Source of the DNA: Toxorhynchites rutilus septentrionalis | Taxonomy: Eukaryota > Arthropoda > Insecta > Diptera > Culicidae | NCBI RefSeq assembly: GCF_029784135.1 | Contig: NC_073744.1 | Location: 11,099,429 to 11,163,428 of the forward strand | Length of the DNA: 64,000 nucleotides | Direction: 5' to 3' | Part shown: piece by piece, positions 21,830 to 32,700 of the stretch | Layout of the letters: every line of letters begins with the position of its first letter | Position numbering within the stretch: position 1 is the stretch's first letter | Notes under the pieces: generated by a model | Database searches by the model: none | The model's input: the letters and a program-made list of their open reading frames with translations, nothing else | Told to the model about the DNA's origin: nothing | Made by a program: the position numbers and the translations under genes

Positions 21830-22243
21830 GAATACCGAGTTATTCAATCAGTTATAATAAGTTATTAATTTATTTGGGTTCGCGTGCAGATAGAATTTAT
21901 TACGCTTATTTAGTCACCAAGAAAGTAAATATCGCTTTGGAATTTTGTATGTGTTTTGGTTTCGCTTGCCAGTAGCAAATCTTTCTCCACTAAGGATGAC
22001 AGCTGCGCTTATCTCGAGTATGTATCGTTCTGCGAGCACAAGAATGAAGTATCAAACAATTATCGTCAAATGATTCTACAATTAAAAAAACATTCCAGAG
22101 CGACCAAACTGGTAGAATGGTTATTTCAAAATTTTAAGGTAAGGTAATATCCGCAGTTATAATCAAGTGACTTAAATTAAACTACAGCGTAGTTCTACGT
22201 CAACAAAGCGGTCGTGTCTTGAACACAACCTCCTATAATTTTT
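21830..22243 (+). mobile_element. A-family 3' fragment
   Basis: Matches the last 400 bp of A3 (TTATTTGGGTTCGCGTGC, GTAGAATGG-like, GCGTAGTTCTACGTCA at about 22189-22204) and ends CCTCCTATAATTTTTT at 22228-22243. Confidence 0.65.
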
Positions 22244-22257
22244 TATCTCTGATTTTT

Positions 22258-22640
22258 GGATATGTTCTGTAAAAAATCCTCAGCTTTCAAGAAAAAATAT
22301 AGAAAAATATAGCGCCCTCTAGTCCAAATCCATGAAAACATAAAAAATTAAATACAATCAATAATTACGATAGCAAAATACTACGTTTTTGCAAGGGTAA
22401 AATTTTTGAAGAAAATACCAACTAATTGTCTTTAATTTGATATGTCGAACTTCCAAATCGGTCCAATAGTTCAAAAGTTATGAAAAAGGTCATTTTTGAA
22501 AAAAAAATCGAATAAATGGATGTTTCGGACCACCCTCAAATGGAAATTAACACCATAATGAAGAACAAATCTACCACTTTTCGCGAAAATCTCAGAACCA
22601 GTATATTTATTTCACACGGAATGGCTGACATGAGATAAAA
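22258..22640 (-). mobile_element. Family F MITE copy, inverted
   Basis: Reverse of 15236-15604: it starts CCTCAGCTTTCAAG, has AATATAGCGCCCTCTAG and GGACCACCCT, and ends at CACGGAATGGCTG. Confidence 0.6.
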
Positions 22641-22836
22641 ATGTACACAAATAAATTCGGCTCTGTTACAGTTGAATTGCTAAATGAGCCTAATAAAATA
22701 AACAGATGGGAATGAAAATTAAAGATTTGGGTTCACATCGTTGGTTCTTGTTATATTCCTGAGCTTCAATTGACAGTGGTATAATTGATGAGAAACCTTT
22801 ATGTTTTTGTGACGAAGTTTATCATGGGTGAAATGG

Positions 22837-23160
22837 TCAATTGTATCTCTTGCGGAGCAGAACTCGTCGGCCAGAGAAAATAAGAATCGCACCACCAACA
22901 GTGATCGATGAAAAAGATATCAACGCAAAAACAATCGCCAGCTGCTCGAAAGCGGGAGATTGTTCAAGTACTGAAAGTCGGTGGCTGCTTAGCTTCGATA
23001 TGGCGATTATTTGAACGAACCGGTGGAAAGGATAATTTATTGTTATTGTTGTTATTATTATGGTTGTTATTATTGCGTTCATCCCCGTGTTCTTCTTGCT
23101 GCGTATTCCATTCAGTTTGCAATTCGGTCCCCGCTCCTAAAGATATTTGTTGTACACAAT
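22837..23160 (-). other. Candidate host terminal exon with a membrane segment (weak)
   Basis: After an acceptor-like TCTTTAG (about 23133-23139) the minus strand reads GTELQTEWNTQQEEHGDE, then a poly-Asn run encoded by an AAT/AAC microsatellite, then a Pro-rich stretch ending PPTFST-stop. In the next frame the reading continues with a 22-residue hydrophobic segment LAIVFALISFSSITVGGAIL, then SGRRVLLRKRYN and TGA at 22839-22837. A membrane helix followed by a short basic tail is what a type I receptor end would look like. The frame change means either a pseudogene, a sequence error or a missed intron (TTTCAG lies at the switch point). The acceptor phase fits the donor of the CUB exon at 63530, which has a one-in-three chance. 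Low confidence. Confidence 0.25.
23037..23075. repeat. ATT/GTT microsatellite
   Basis: TTATTGTTATTGTTGTTATT-like triplet run; on the minus strand it encodes the poly-Asn stretch noted above. Confidence 0.7.
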
Positions 23161-23888
23161 GAAAATAGTTGGAAGTTCGACTAGAGGCAGTCACATATCA
23201 TAAAACATCCAAAAACAAGGCATGTTCTTTCTTATTCCATTGTTTTGTAATTATCAATCCCAGTGAACAACGTTCTCCTAACGAAAAGCTCAATGTTAGT
23301 CCCTAGGGGCCAACACGAGGGTCAACGTGTTAACCATTTGTCCTAACATATGTTTTTGCATAACGTTCATTTATTAGACCCAACTACATATCATCCAATG
23401 TCCATAGAGTCTAATTTCACCACAAAATAAAACGTATTTGATTAAGGGTAATAATTTTGCCATAACTAAGATTAATACGATTCCATAGGTCGAGACTAGG
23501 CTGGGTTAGATGAGGATTAGAGAAAAGGAATCAAACAGTGATATCAGTTTGTTGCCACCCAGCAATCCCAGCAATCCTGCCCATGTTACCATATTGACAG
23601 TTACTGCAAAAAATAACACAGTCTAAAATTGAACGTCAAAAGACACACACGCTATTGAAGTTTCCAGAAATTGTTGGATTATATTTATGAAAGAAAGAAA
23701 TGGATTGAACTTATAAGGTATGAATAATTAGAGTTAGTTTGTTGATTTTCCAATCTGAAGTTGAATCCCAAGAACCGACAGCGACCACCTGCTCAAGCTC
23801 TGGGAACGATCGTTACAAAATGACCCAGTTCGTTATAAAGACGAGATGGGGAAGTTCTCCTAGACAAGATATTCTAGTAGAGAACATT
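23161..23888. other. No recognised gene
   Basis: AT-rich, with no domain-bearing frame and no repeat shared elsewhere in the window that I could recognise. It ends at the oligo-T target of element B1. Confidence 0.35.
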
Positions 23889-25536
23889 TTGACGTAGGAC
23901 TACGTCTTTCATTTCTATACCGGGGTGTAAAATCAAAGTTTCGGAAACGAAAGCGTTACACCGGAGACCGAGATTTTGAGCGTTAATAGCTCCTAAACAA
24001 CTGAACGAAATGGTATGATAAACACTTCATTTGAAAGATAAAACGTCTACGCGTTCTATACTTGTTACTTTTTAATCCAAAAACTTGTTTCAATAGTCTT
24101 AAAATTGCTTTCAAAACAGGCTATTGAAATCACCAATCGGTATATAAGCGAGCGCCGCTCGGAAATCCACTCAGTTCTAATTGAACAGCGATTGGAGCAT
24201 GTTGTCGCTGTTGTGGTGAAGCAAACTTCGTTTATCATGAAAGCGCGGATGAACGGTGTCAATCCATCAGGAGGAGAGTGATGCCACAAACGGTTCCCGG
24301 GAAGACATCGCTACACACACATACACGCGTTTGGATGCCATTCAGCATCGAGAAAGTTCCGGAAAGATCTAATCATTTCTGGAAAATAATCTACCAGTTC
24401 CTCTGGGAATTTAAAAATACATTCATGTGAAAGAGTTTATTTTAATGTTTTCTAATCATATAACACAGCGATCAAATACATTTGATTTTGTAATTTTTCA
24501 ACCAAGTGTAATTAGCAGGAAAGCTTCTGAAGATTATTCTTCCCCATCAGTAGTAGGATATTTCCGTATCCAATATTGTATGCGCCCGCAATCGATTATT
24601 GCTCAGTCGCCGAAAGTTCCGAGCTCAGAGAGTTCATTCCCCTCTAGTTTGCCTTCCAAATTGCCATCGTAAACCACACCTTCTCTCGATTCAATCACAC
24701 ACAAAAAGCATACTTGAGCGATACTCTGGTGGTGAGACACATCCATTTTTCGTGAGGACATCGACAAGACAACATCGTTGCTGAGGGTGCTGGACGGCGA
24801 AGGATCGAGATCTGCCCTGAAACGCAAGCAGTTTGTTTGAAACCGTGAGGGAGCACAGAGAAGCCGATCCTTCAGGAGAAGAGAAGGTGACCATTGAAGC
24901 AGCCGCTACACACACACATACACGCACGGAATTCTTTCCGTTTGGATGCCATTCAGCATCGAGAAAGATCCGGAAAATATTCAGCCAGTTCCTCTGGGAA
25001 TTTAAAAATACATTCATGTGAAAGAGTTTATTTGAATGTTTTCTGTCCATGTAACACTGTGACCAAATATGTTTCAATCAAGTGCTATTAACAGGTGGTT
25101 ATCGAATTAGCATTAACCACTGGTGGGCTTCCAGTATCGAGGAAAATGTGGAAATATCTAATCGTTGCTGGAAAAGTAATCTGCCAGTTCCCCTTGGAAT
25201 TGAAAATTACATTCAAGCGAAAGAGTTTATTTTAATGTTTTCTATCCATAAAATATCCATATAATACATTTGGGTTTGTGATTTGTCAATCAAGTACAGT
25301 TAGCAGGAAAGCTTCTGAAGATTATTCTTCAGAACAAGGTTTTTCGTATCCTATATTGGATGCATAAAACCTTGTGCCTCCAACGTAACGCTCTCATTTT
25401 CGAAGTCCCCTAAATATTCATTTATTCATTTATTCAGAATGGATTTAGATTCAACTTCAAACAAATGATCTCTAAATCAACGATAGTTTTACGTCACCCT
25501 TGCGGTTATACCATAGATATAACCCACTTCCTGTTT
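23889..25536 (+). mobile_element. Element B1: palindrome-ended (Helentron-like) with H1 relic
   Basis: The 5' end is TTTT plus GACGTAGGACTACGTC (23891-23906). The 3' end is TAGTTTTACGTCACCC near 25485-25500, then TTGCGGTTATACC and the hairpin GGTTATA/TATAACC, CCCACTTCCTG (to 25533) and oligo-T. The interior in order is a 200-bp leader, an H1-type promoter, an H1 fragment, repeated 3'-UTR-like blocks (AAGAGTTTATTT at 24428, 25022 and 25221) and a piece shared with the hairpin-tailed retroposon (24755-24810). Confidence 0.75.
24141..24300 (+). pseudogene. Histone H1 promoter and fragment (B1)
   Basis: TATATAAG at 24141 and an initiator TCAGTT at 24171 are 30 bp apart. Then come a leader and ATGTTGTCGCTG (about 24199) followed by sequence collinear with the H1 relic at 34221 (TTCGTTTATCATGAAAGCG, ATGAACGGTGTC). 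The coding part is cut short: the segment encoding FVQTKGTGAS in the 34221 copy is missing here. Confidence 0.65.
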
Positions 25537-25591
25537 TTTCATCAAAGAAATGCAGTTAGAAGTTACAAATACAATCAAGAGGAACTAGGTT

Positions 25592-26676
25592 TTGACGTAG
25601 GACTACGTCTTTCATTTCTATACCGGGGTGTAAAATCAAAGTTTCGAAAACGAAAGCGTTACGCCGAAGACCGAGATTTTGAGTGTTAATAGCTCCTAAA
25701 CAACTGAACGAAATGGTATGATAAACACTTCATTCGAAAGATAAAATGTCTACGCGTTCTATACTTGTTACTTTCTGATCCAAAAACTCGTTTCAATAGT
25801 CTTAAATTTGCTTTCAAAAAAGGCTTTTGAAATCACCAATCGGTATATAAGCGAGCGCCGCTCGGAAATCCACTCAGTTCTAATTGAACAGCGATTGGAG
25901 CATGTTGTCGCTGTTGTGGTGAAGCTCTTCATTTATCATGAAAGCGCGGATGAACGGTGTCACCAAGAGCCTGTTTGTGCACCTTAGGCCAGAAGGGAAT
26001 CCATCAGGAGGAGAGTGATGCTACAAACGGTTCCCCGGGAAGATCTCGAAGCAGCCGCTACACACACACACACATACACGCACGGAATTCTTTCCGTTTG
26101 GATCGAGAAAGATCCGGAAAATAATCTGCCAGTTCCTCTAGGAATTTAAAAATACATTCATGTGAAAGAGTTTATTTGAATGTTTTCTATCCATGTAACA
26201 CTGTGACCAAATATGTTTCAATCAAGTGCTATTAACAGATGGTTATCGAGTTAGCATTAACCACTGGTGGGCTTCCAGTATCGAGAAAAATGTGGAAATA
26301 TCTAATCGTTACTGAAAATAATCTGCCAGTTCCTCTGGGAATTTAAAATTACATTCATATGAAAGAGTTTATTTTAATGTTTTCTATCCATGTAACACTG
26401 TGACCAAATACATTAGGTTTTGTGATTTTTCAATCAATCGCAATCAACAGGATAGCTTCTGAAGATTATTCTTCCCCATCAGTAGGATATTTCCGTATCC
26501 AATATTGGATGCATAAAACCTTGTGCCTCCAACGTAACGATCTCGTTTTCGAAGTTCTCCAAATATTCATTCATTCAGAATGAATTCAGATTCAACTTCA
26601 TACAAATGATCTCCAAATCAACGATAGTCCTACGTCACCCTTGCGGTTATACCATAGATATAACCCACTTCCTGTT
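25592..26676 (+). mobile_element. Element B2: palindrome-ended (Helentron-like) with H1 relic
   Basis: The 5' palindrome GACGTAGGACTACGTC lies at 25594-25609 after TTT. The 3' end is TAGTCCTACGTCACCC at about 26625-26640, the hairpin and CACTTCCTG, then oligo-T at 26675. It is shorter than B1 and B3 because it lacks one repeated block. It starts only 55 bp after B1 ends, in the same orientation. A tRNA-derived SINE begins immediately after it. Confidence 0.75.
25837..26045 (+). pseudogene. Histone H1 promoter and fragment (B2)
   Basis: The same TATATAAG, initiator TCAGTT and ATG-bearing leader as B1. The coding remnant is longer here: ATGAAAGCGCGGATGAACGG then GTCACCAAGAGCCTGTTTGTG is collinear with the H1 relic at 34221, where the same DNA encodes KALMNGVTTKSMFV. 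The frame is broken on both sides. Confidence 0.7.
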
Positions 26677-26679
26677 TTT

Positions 26680-27160
26680 GTGGAGGCAATTTGGCGTAGT
26701 GGTAACATCCGTACTTCTCACTCTAAAAGTCACGAGCTCAATCCTCACTTCAGACATTCTTCCAAAAATTATATCAAGTATAAGTAAAATGACGAACCAG
26801 CCGAAAGTGTTCAAAGTCAGAAAAACTAATACAGAAAACAAACTAGGTTTTTGTTTGATCGCTTCAAAGCAACCTGTTACCCACTTTGATGTGCAAAAGC
26901 ATACCCCCAGTTCATTGCGCTTTGACTATGCAATGTTCCCATGAAAAAAAGAAATGTTTGTAATAGAAACGAAACACATCGACAAAGCTTTCAAAGAAAA
27001 TGTAAAAAATGTAAAAACATAAAAAATACATACACGACATAAGAATACTACAACCGGAGATGGATGAAATAAAAAGAATTGCACTATCATTCGGGCCGAC
27101 TCGTCTAGAACTAAGCATAGGAAAGCAGAAGAGAATAGAAATCGAGTCACACGAAAATAG
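26680..27160 (+). mobile_element. tRNA-derived SINE
   Basis: The head has an A box (TGGCGTAGTGG at 26692-26702) and a B box-like GAGCTCAATCC (26734-26744), the internal pol III promoter of tRNA-headed SINEs. The cloverleaf is too degenerate for a working tRNA. The right boundary is uncertain; A-rich sequence follows to about 27040. Direct abutment to the B2 end leaves the target duplication unresolved. Confidence 0.55.
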
Positions 27161-28238
27161 TTTTGACTACGAAATTAATTGGACAAAAGCAAGATTGATA
27201 AAATACATCCGAAAGTCGTCACATTTCAATGCGTAAGATTCCCAGAAACCGCTGATGAATGAAGATGATCCAAACATCATACCACTTGTTCGGTATATTG
27301 TGAAACAATTTGTTCTGTAGGAGGGTAGCTCCACGCTCGACAATTATTGTAAATTTCAACACGTTTTGATTGTAAGAAAAATAAGTGTTGTGTTTTGGAC
27401 CGTGTCGCATTTTAGTGAATGAAGCAAATCTGCGAAGATTTTCTACATCGCACAAAAATTATCCACAGTGAACGAGAAAATGACTTGAGATTTTCCATTC
27501 AACCTTATTGATATCTTTTCTCAGGACCAGAAATTTTTAGACGAGGAAAATATATTTTCCTCATTAAACTTTTTTAGCTAAAAACCGTATTCCACGCTTA
27601 CCGAGCGGTGGGCCATGCATATTGATATTAATATGGTCAAATAGCTGACCTGACTGAGTTCCCTTCATATTGAACTAGAAAATGACTATCGAGGATAGCA
27701 AAATTATTTCTATCAAGGCAGCTTGCCAAATCTTCACCGGACCTGTGCTTCCCTATACATTTTCGAATACATTGTCTTGTTTGTGACGAAAACCTTGGTT
27801 TCAGGTCCAATTAAGAACTTCCTGGCAAATTTATCAGCGAAAACGAACTTAAGTTTGCTGGAAACGTCTCCTCTAACAGTGGTCTTAGAAAATTTCAGGC
27901 CTGAGAACTGTCCAAAATCTATCTTAACGTTCGTTTGGTCATACAACAGTATCTGACGCTGGATTTTTAATGTGTGTTTCCAAAACAAATTTCTTCTCTC
28001 GGCTCCCATCCTGCACACCTTTATCAAAACCAAACGGATCAACTGAAATTTTCACCGTCAAAAGGTTTTCCAAACAATTTGCTGTCAAAAAATTTGAGAT
28101 ACGCCTACTACAACCTCTGTCATAAGATGAACAGTGATTTCGGATTCTAACTTTAACAAACCTAAAGGGTAAAGAGATAAAATGCTAGCTTGCACCTTTA
28201 CTCTTCAGCACAAGTGTTCAAGCCATTTTCAGAGCATG
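27161..28238. other. No recognised gene
   Basis: Open frames at 27455-27219 and 28042-27734 (minus) have no recognisable domain and ordinary AT-rich composition. No shared repeat was recognised. Confidence 0.35.
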
Positions 28239-28241
28239 TAA

Positions 28242-31042
28242 GGGGCTGTTCACATACCACGTGGACAACTTTAGGGGGGGTAGGGGTTACGAAAATGTCC
28301 ACGCTTGTCCACGGTGAGGAGGGAGGGGATTTCGATAATGTCCACGTGGACATTATCGAAATCGTTATAGCGGCATTTCGCTATAACGGCCCTCTTTAAT
28401 TAAGGAATTTTTTCGATTTACGGTATTAAATGTTTCGCTATAACGGCATAGAAGCTATTTTCGACGTCGATATACAACTGATTCTTTACACGGCTGCTAG
28501 ATTTGCGGCCAAGTTTTGTGGAACGTATCTAGGCCGTAAAGCGAGGTATGGGTGTATTAAAAATCACGGGTTAAGTGCGGGTTGAATTCAGCTTTTGCTC
28601 TTGATGAGAAAACTGTTTGGTTTTTCTCGAGAACTCTCAAGGATTTCTGAACATTGAAACGAACTACAAATTTTTCCATGAGTGTATGGGCTGTATCTCT
28701 GGAGATCTATTTTTTGCAATGATGTTGTTCTTCATTGATGTCTGGTAATTTTTGTAATGCGCTTCTTTTGAGTTGTCTGGAAAGTTCATGCTGCTACTGA
28801 TGATTAATTAAAAGAAAAGATTAATCTTTGATGCACATGAATTAGTAGATTCGCTATGTCGAAAATCACCGTTCATGAGAAACGAAACATCACGATAAAC
28901 ATGCATGCAACATGCAACAATGCAGGGACTACATATTAACCCATATTACGGAACCCGATCAGATTTGACATATCGCAATCCGAACGAAATAAACTTTATA
29001 CTTCCGAACGAAATAAACTTTATACTTTATAACTTTATATATAAATACTGCATTTCAAGGTTGCAATTTTTGCACAATCCGATAGGATTTGACTCGATCA
29101 GATTAAGGGGGATAGAGACACGAATTTCGGACGTTTCTTCGAGCTCCGAAAAAGTAAAACAAAAAATATTTTTACCATCCTTTATATCACTATTGGTTTA
29201 TCTATATTTCAACAATAAAACAAAAATTGAACGGAAAAAATAAATATATATATAATTCGAAGCCGATCAAGTGGGGGGGTTCAAAAAAAGTTGCGCCATG
29301 GCGTACCTTATCCAGCCCTTCTGGTTATCTGAAACAAACAAACTGAACAGATTCTGAATCAGTAAAGATGCCACTATCGCATGAACCTCGGACAAGTCAA
29401 AGACGTGTTTTTTGACAAAATGGCGGAAATTTGAAGAAAAAATGCTGTTTAAAACATTTTTTTCAAGTTTCTTGATTTTTTTAAAATAGTAAAGTTACGA
29501 AATTATGATTTTTTATAGGTTCATGCAATAGAGAGATGCATACAGATTGTATTCATATAAACATAGATCGGATAAGTAGAACTTGAGATATCGTGTAAGC
29601 CAGTTTGAAACAACATGTTTCGAGAAAAATGCGTTTGAAGTTAATTGTTATGGTCAGTCTTCGGAAAGCAACGCGGTGCTGATGTGCAACTTTTTGTTTT
29701 GCACCCAGTTGAACTCTCACTCCTTGCGCATACCTGCGCCCGGACGAATCAACGCGCACCGAAACAAACTTGAAATGTTTTGTTTCAACTCCGTTCGCTT
29801 TAAAGTTCGAACACCGTATCCTTACACCGGTGTATATGCCCAATTTCAAACCGCGCTCGAATCTTGTTTGTCTGCTTTGCTTTCTCTGTTGAGGCGATGC
29901 GTATGGGGCCGCGCTGTTGTTTTTGTGCTTTGCTTAGAACGAACGAAGACAAAACGGGCACTAGAATTAGATGTGTATGTATGTGTGTATAGAATGAGAC
30001 GCGCATCACACAAGTGAGAAGAAATGTTTAGTATCTGGGTTCTGCGCCGGGTACATTTTGCGCTGTCGGGCTTATGAATTTTGTGCTTTTCGCACCAAGA
30101 TAGAATACAAGTTTTCTTTGAGCCCGCGCTGATGAAAATTAAACTCAAGCGCAGCGCTGAGTTTGTTTTCTGAAGACTGGTTATGGTACTACTAGATAAG
30201 ATATCACATCACTAAAATGGCTATAACTTGGTAGATAATGTCTGAATTAGAGAAATATGAAGGAAAAAAAATGATTTTTTTCAAATTTCTAGATTAGAAT
30301 TCCCTCTTTAGGTACGCAATATTGTGCTAATTTCAAATCCGACCTGATTCAGGAATAAGGGTTTATTTTCCCGGAAAACACTTGAAGGGAATTATCTGAT
30401 ACTGCGATTCTTTTCATAAACGCGACGAAAATACATATTTGTAACGAATTGTAAAGGGAAAATCGTTCACAAGAATGTTCAGTTAAAAAAAATCTTAGCA
30501 AGTGAATGGAACCTCGAAGCAGGTTTTCGCTTGAAGAAAGTTATGGCTGGGTATGGTAGGACTGGACGAAAATTTATAAAGTCATTGATGTTTAGACGAG
30601 ACAATTCTGTTTTCAAACAAAGTGCTTGATTTCATTGTCTGACTTTTTGGAAACTCAAACAGCCAGCTTTAATAAAAATACTCGAGAATAAGTTCACAAT
30701 CGAAATTTTAAAATGGATATGGAGATAACGTAAATGGAATTCGGAAGAAAATAATGAGCTCCCGGACAATGTTGAAAAAAATCGAAGATTTCAAGACAAA
30801 TCGTTACCATTGGTAAGGCTATAATTTTTATTAATAAAAATATGGAATAGAAAATAGAAACAAACTTGAAATGAAATTTAAGCGAAAAAAATACAATTTC
30901 TTGATTTTTTCTTCAAAACCGGATCAATGTCCACGTGGACAACCGGGGGAGGGGTATGAGGAATGTCCACGCTTGTCCACGGAGGGGGAGGGGGGTGTTT
31001 AAAATCATGCTTTTTCTATCCACGTGGTATGTTGACAGCCCC
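28242..31042. mobile_element. 2.8-kb terminal-inverted-repeat element with TAA duplication
   Basis: The left end GGGGCTGTTCACATACCACG and the right end (reverse complement GGGGCTGTCAACATACCACG) are flanked by TAA at 28239-28241 and 31043-31045. A TWA-type 3-bp target and a GGG start suit PIF/Harbinger-type elements (inference). Inside both ends, in direct orientation, is GTCCACGCTTGTCCACGG (about 28305 and 30969), a subterminal motif. No transposase frame was found; overlapping frames at 29553-30148 show no domain. Confidence 0.6.
28328..28363. repeat. 36-bp perfect palindrome
   Basis: The arm GATTTCGATAATGTCCAC is followed directly by its reverse complement, centred at 28345/28346. It contains the CCACGTGG core (E-box type) seen at the element ends. 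Confidence 0.85.
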
Positions 31043-31336
31043 TAATGCAAACATGCAAATTTCATATGAACGTTCTGATTATAGGCTATGGTTTCAGACA
31101 TGAGACTATAATCCGCTTACTAACAATGCACAATACACAGATACCTATTCCGCATAGAATTTTAACACATAGAAAATGTGTATGTATATTGAGGGTACGT
31201 TATATCCTGAGAGAGAGGAGCCAGCTCGCGTTTGTTGTGATCGCCCTTATGTCAGCGCGAACCAGTCACGGTGAACCAAGGGGAAGTATTGAAATATGCA
31301 GAAAATTTTAACAAGACATTTTATGAGAAAATAATG

Positions 31337-31564
31337 TTGACGTCGGACTACATCTTTCATTTCTATACTGGGGTGTAAGTTCAAAGCTTCGAGAATGAGA
31401 GTGTTACATTGTAGAAACAGAATTTTGAGCAATAATACCTGCCGGTTGAAAGAAATGGTAGGATAACCGCTTCATTCGAAAGAAAAATTGTCTACGTGTT
31501 ATATGTGTGTTACTCATTGATCCAAAAACTTGTTTCCATAGCTCAATCATTGCTTTGAAAGCAA
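31337..31564 (+). mobile_element. Element B4, 5' part
   Basis: A degenerate 5' palindrome GACGTCGGACTACATC (31339-31354) is followed by the same leader as B1-B3 (TTCTATACTGGGGTGTAA, GATCCAAAAACTTGTTTC). It breaks off at 31564, where a terminal-inverted-repeat element starts, and resumes at 34138. Confidence 0.65.
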
Positions 31565-31994
31565 CCCAGCAAACATTAGTCTTACAACCCAGAGCCAAGT
31601 CTTACAAGAAATCCGAATAAATCAGAATCGCATATAATATCAATCAAAGTATATATCGTGTATATTTGAAATTGCATAAAATGTAAAAACTCGATTTTAT
31701 ATACCATCATCAAATTAAGTCGCAATTCGGTATAAGAAACATCAATTTTATGATGTATATTGTCGTAAAATAGATTTAATCCGCATCATATGCGTATATT
31801 ACGCTGATGCAGTTTATGTGTCGTATAAGCGTATAATTTAAATCGATTCAGTACTGTAGTAAATCGTGTTGCATGCTGAAGAAAATCATGAAACAGTAAT
31901 CATATTAGATCCTAATAAAGAACATATTACATCATATTGAAATGTCAATGAAATGCTGATGCACTCGAAAGTTTTAACCGCTGTTGAATTAATT

Positions 31995-32075
31995 TTCAGA
32001 TAGCCGCGCGAGATAGGTGGTGGATGATAATCCAGACGACCGGAGTTCGAACCCACATCAGAGCAGTTTTCACCA
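31995..32075 (+). repeat. tRNA-like block inside the MITE
   Basis: GATAGCCGCGCGAGATAGG (A-box-like) and GGAGTTCGAACCC (good B box) are spaced as in a tRNA, but arms do not close into a credible acceptor stem. The same block occurs in reverse at 52980-53050. It is read as a fossil tRNA or tRNA-headed SINE picked up by the MITE, not a working tRNA. Confidence 0.45.
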
Positions 32076-32483
32076 AACATCAATCTGTGTCATTTTAAAC
32101 ATTCATATTCCACTTCCAACATAAGTCAATCAATCAATTATTATTTCTACGAACATGAATACTCACATATAAAAATGGCGATTCGTGAGGTTATAATAAA
32201 CATTTCACGAAAATATTTTACGCCATTTGTTTTTTGACGTAGGACTACGTCTTTCATTTCTATACCGGGGTGTAAAATCAAAGTTTCGAAAACGAAAGCG
32301 TTACGCCGGAGACCGAGATTTTGAGCGTTAATAGCTCCTTAACAACTGAACGAAATGGTATGATAAACACTTCATTCGAAAGATAAAATGTCTACGCGTT
32401 CTATACTTGTTACTTTTTGATCCAAAAACTTGTTTCAATAGTCTTAAAATTGCTTTCAAAACAGGCTATTGAAATCACCAATC

Positions 32484-32522
32484 GGTATATAAGCGAGCGC
32501 CGCTCGGAAATCCACTCAGTTC
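32484..32522 (+). promoter_or_regulatory. H1-type core promoter in B3
   Basis: TATATAAG begins at 32485 and the initiator TCAGTT at about 32516, 30 bp apart, the standard insect pol II spacing. The DNA between them is essentially the same in B1, B2 and B5 and closely related in B4 and B6. Confidence 0.65.
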
Positions 32523-32700
32523 TAATAGAACAGCGATTGGAACATGTTGTCGCTGTTGTGGTGAAGCTCTTCGTTTATCATGAAAGCGCTGATGAACGGT
32601 GTCACCAAGAGCCTGTTTGTGCACCCTAGGCCAGAAGGGAATCCATCAGGAGGAGAGTGATGCCACAAACGGTTCCCCGGGAAGACATCGCTACACACAC
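32523..32700 (+). pseudogene. Histone H1 fragment (B3)
   Basis: Leader, ATGTTGTCGCTG, then GAAGCTCTTCGTTTATCATG, AAAGCGCTGATGAACGG and GTCACCAAGAGCCTGTTTGTG. This is collinear with 34221-34330 but broken by indels after the ATG and diverging after GTTTGTGCA. There is no reading frame of useful length. Confidence 0.65.

Noticed and set aside
29553..30148. Overlapping 144-, 98- and 100-codon frames on both strands
   Set aside because: Open on both strands in the interior of a terminal-inverted-repeat element, with no recognisable motif; more likely composition than coding.
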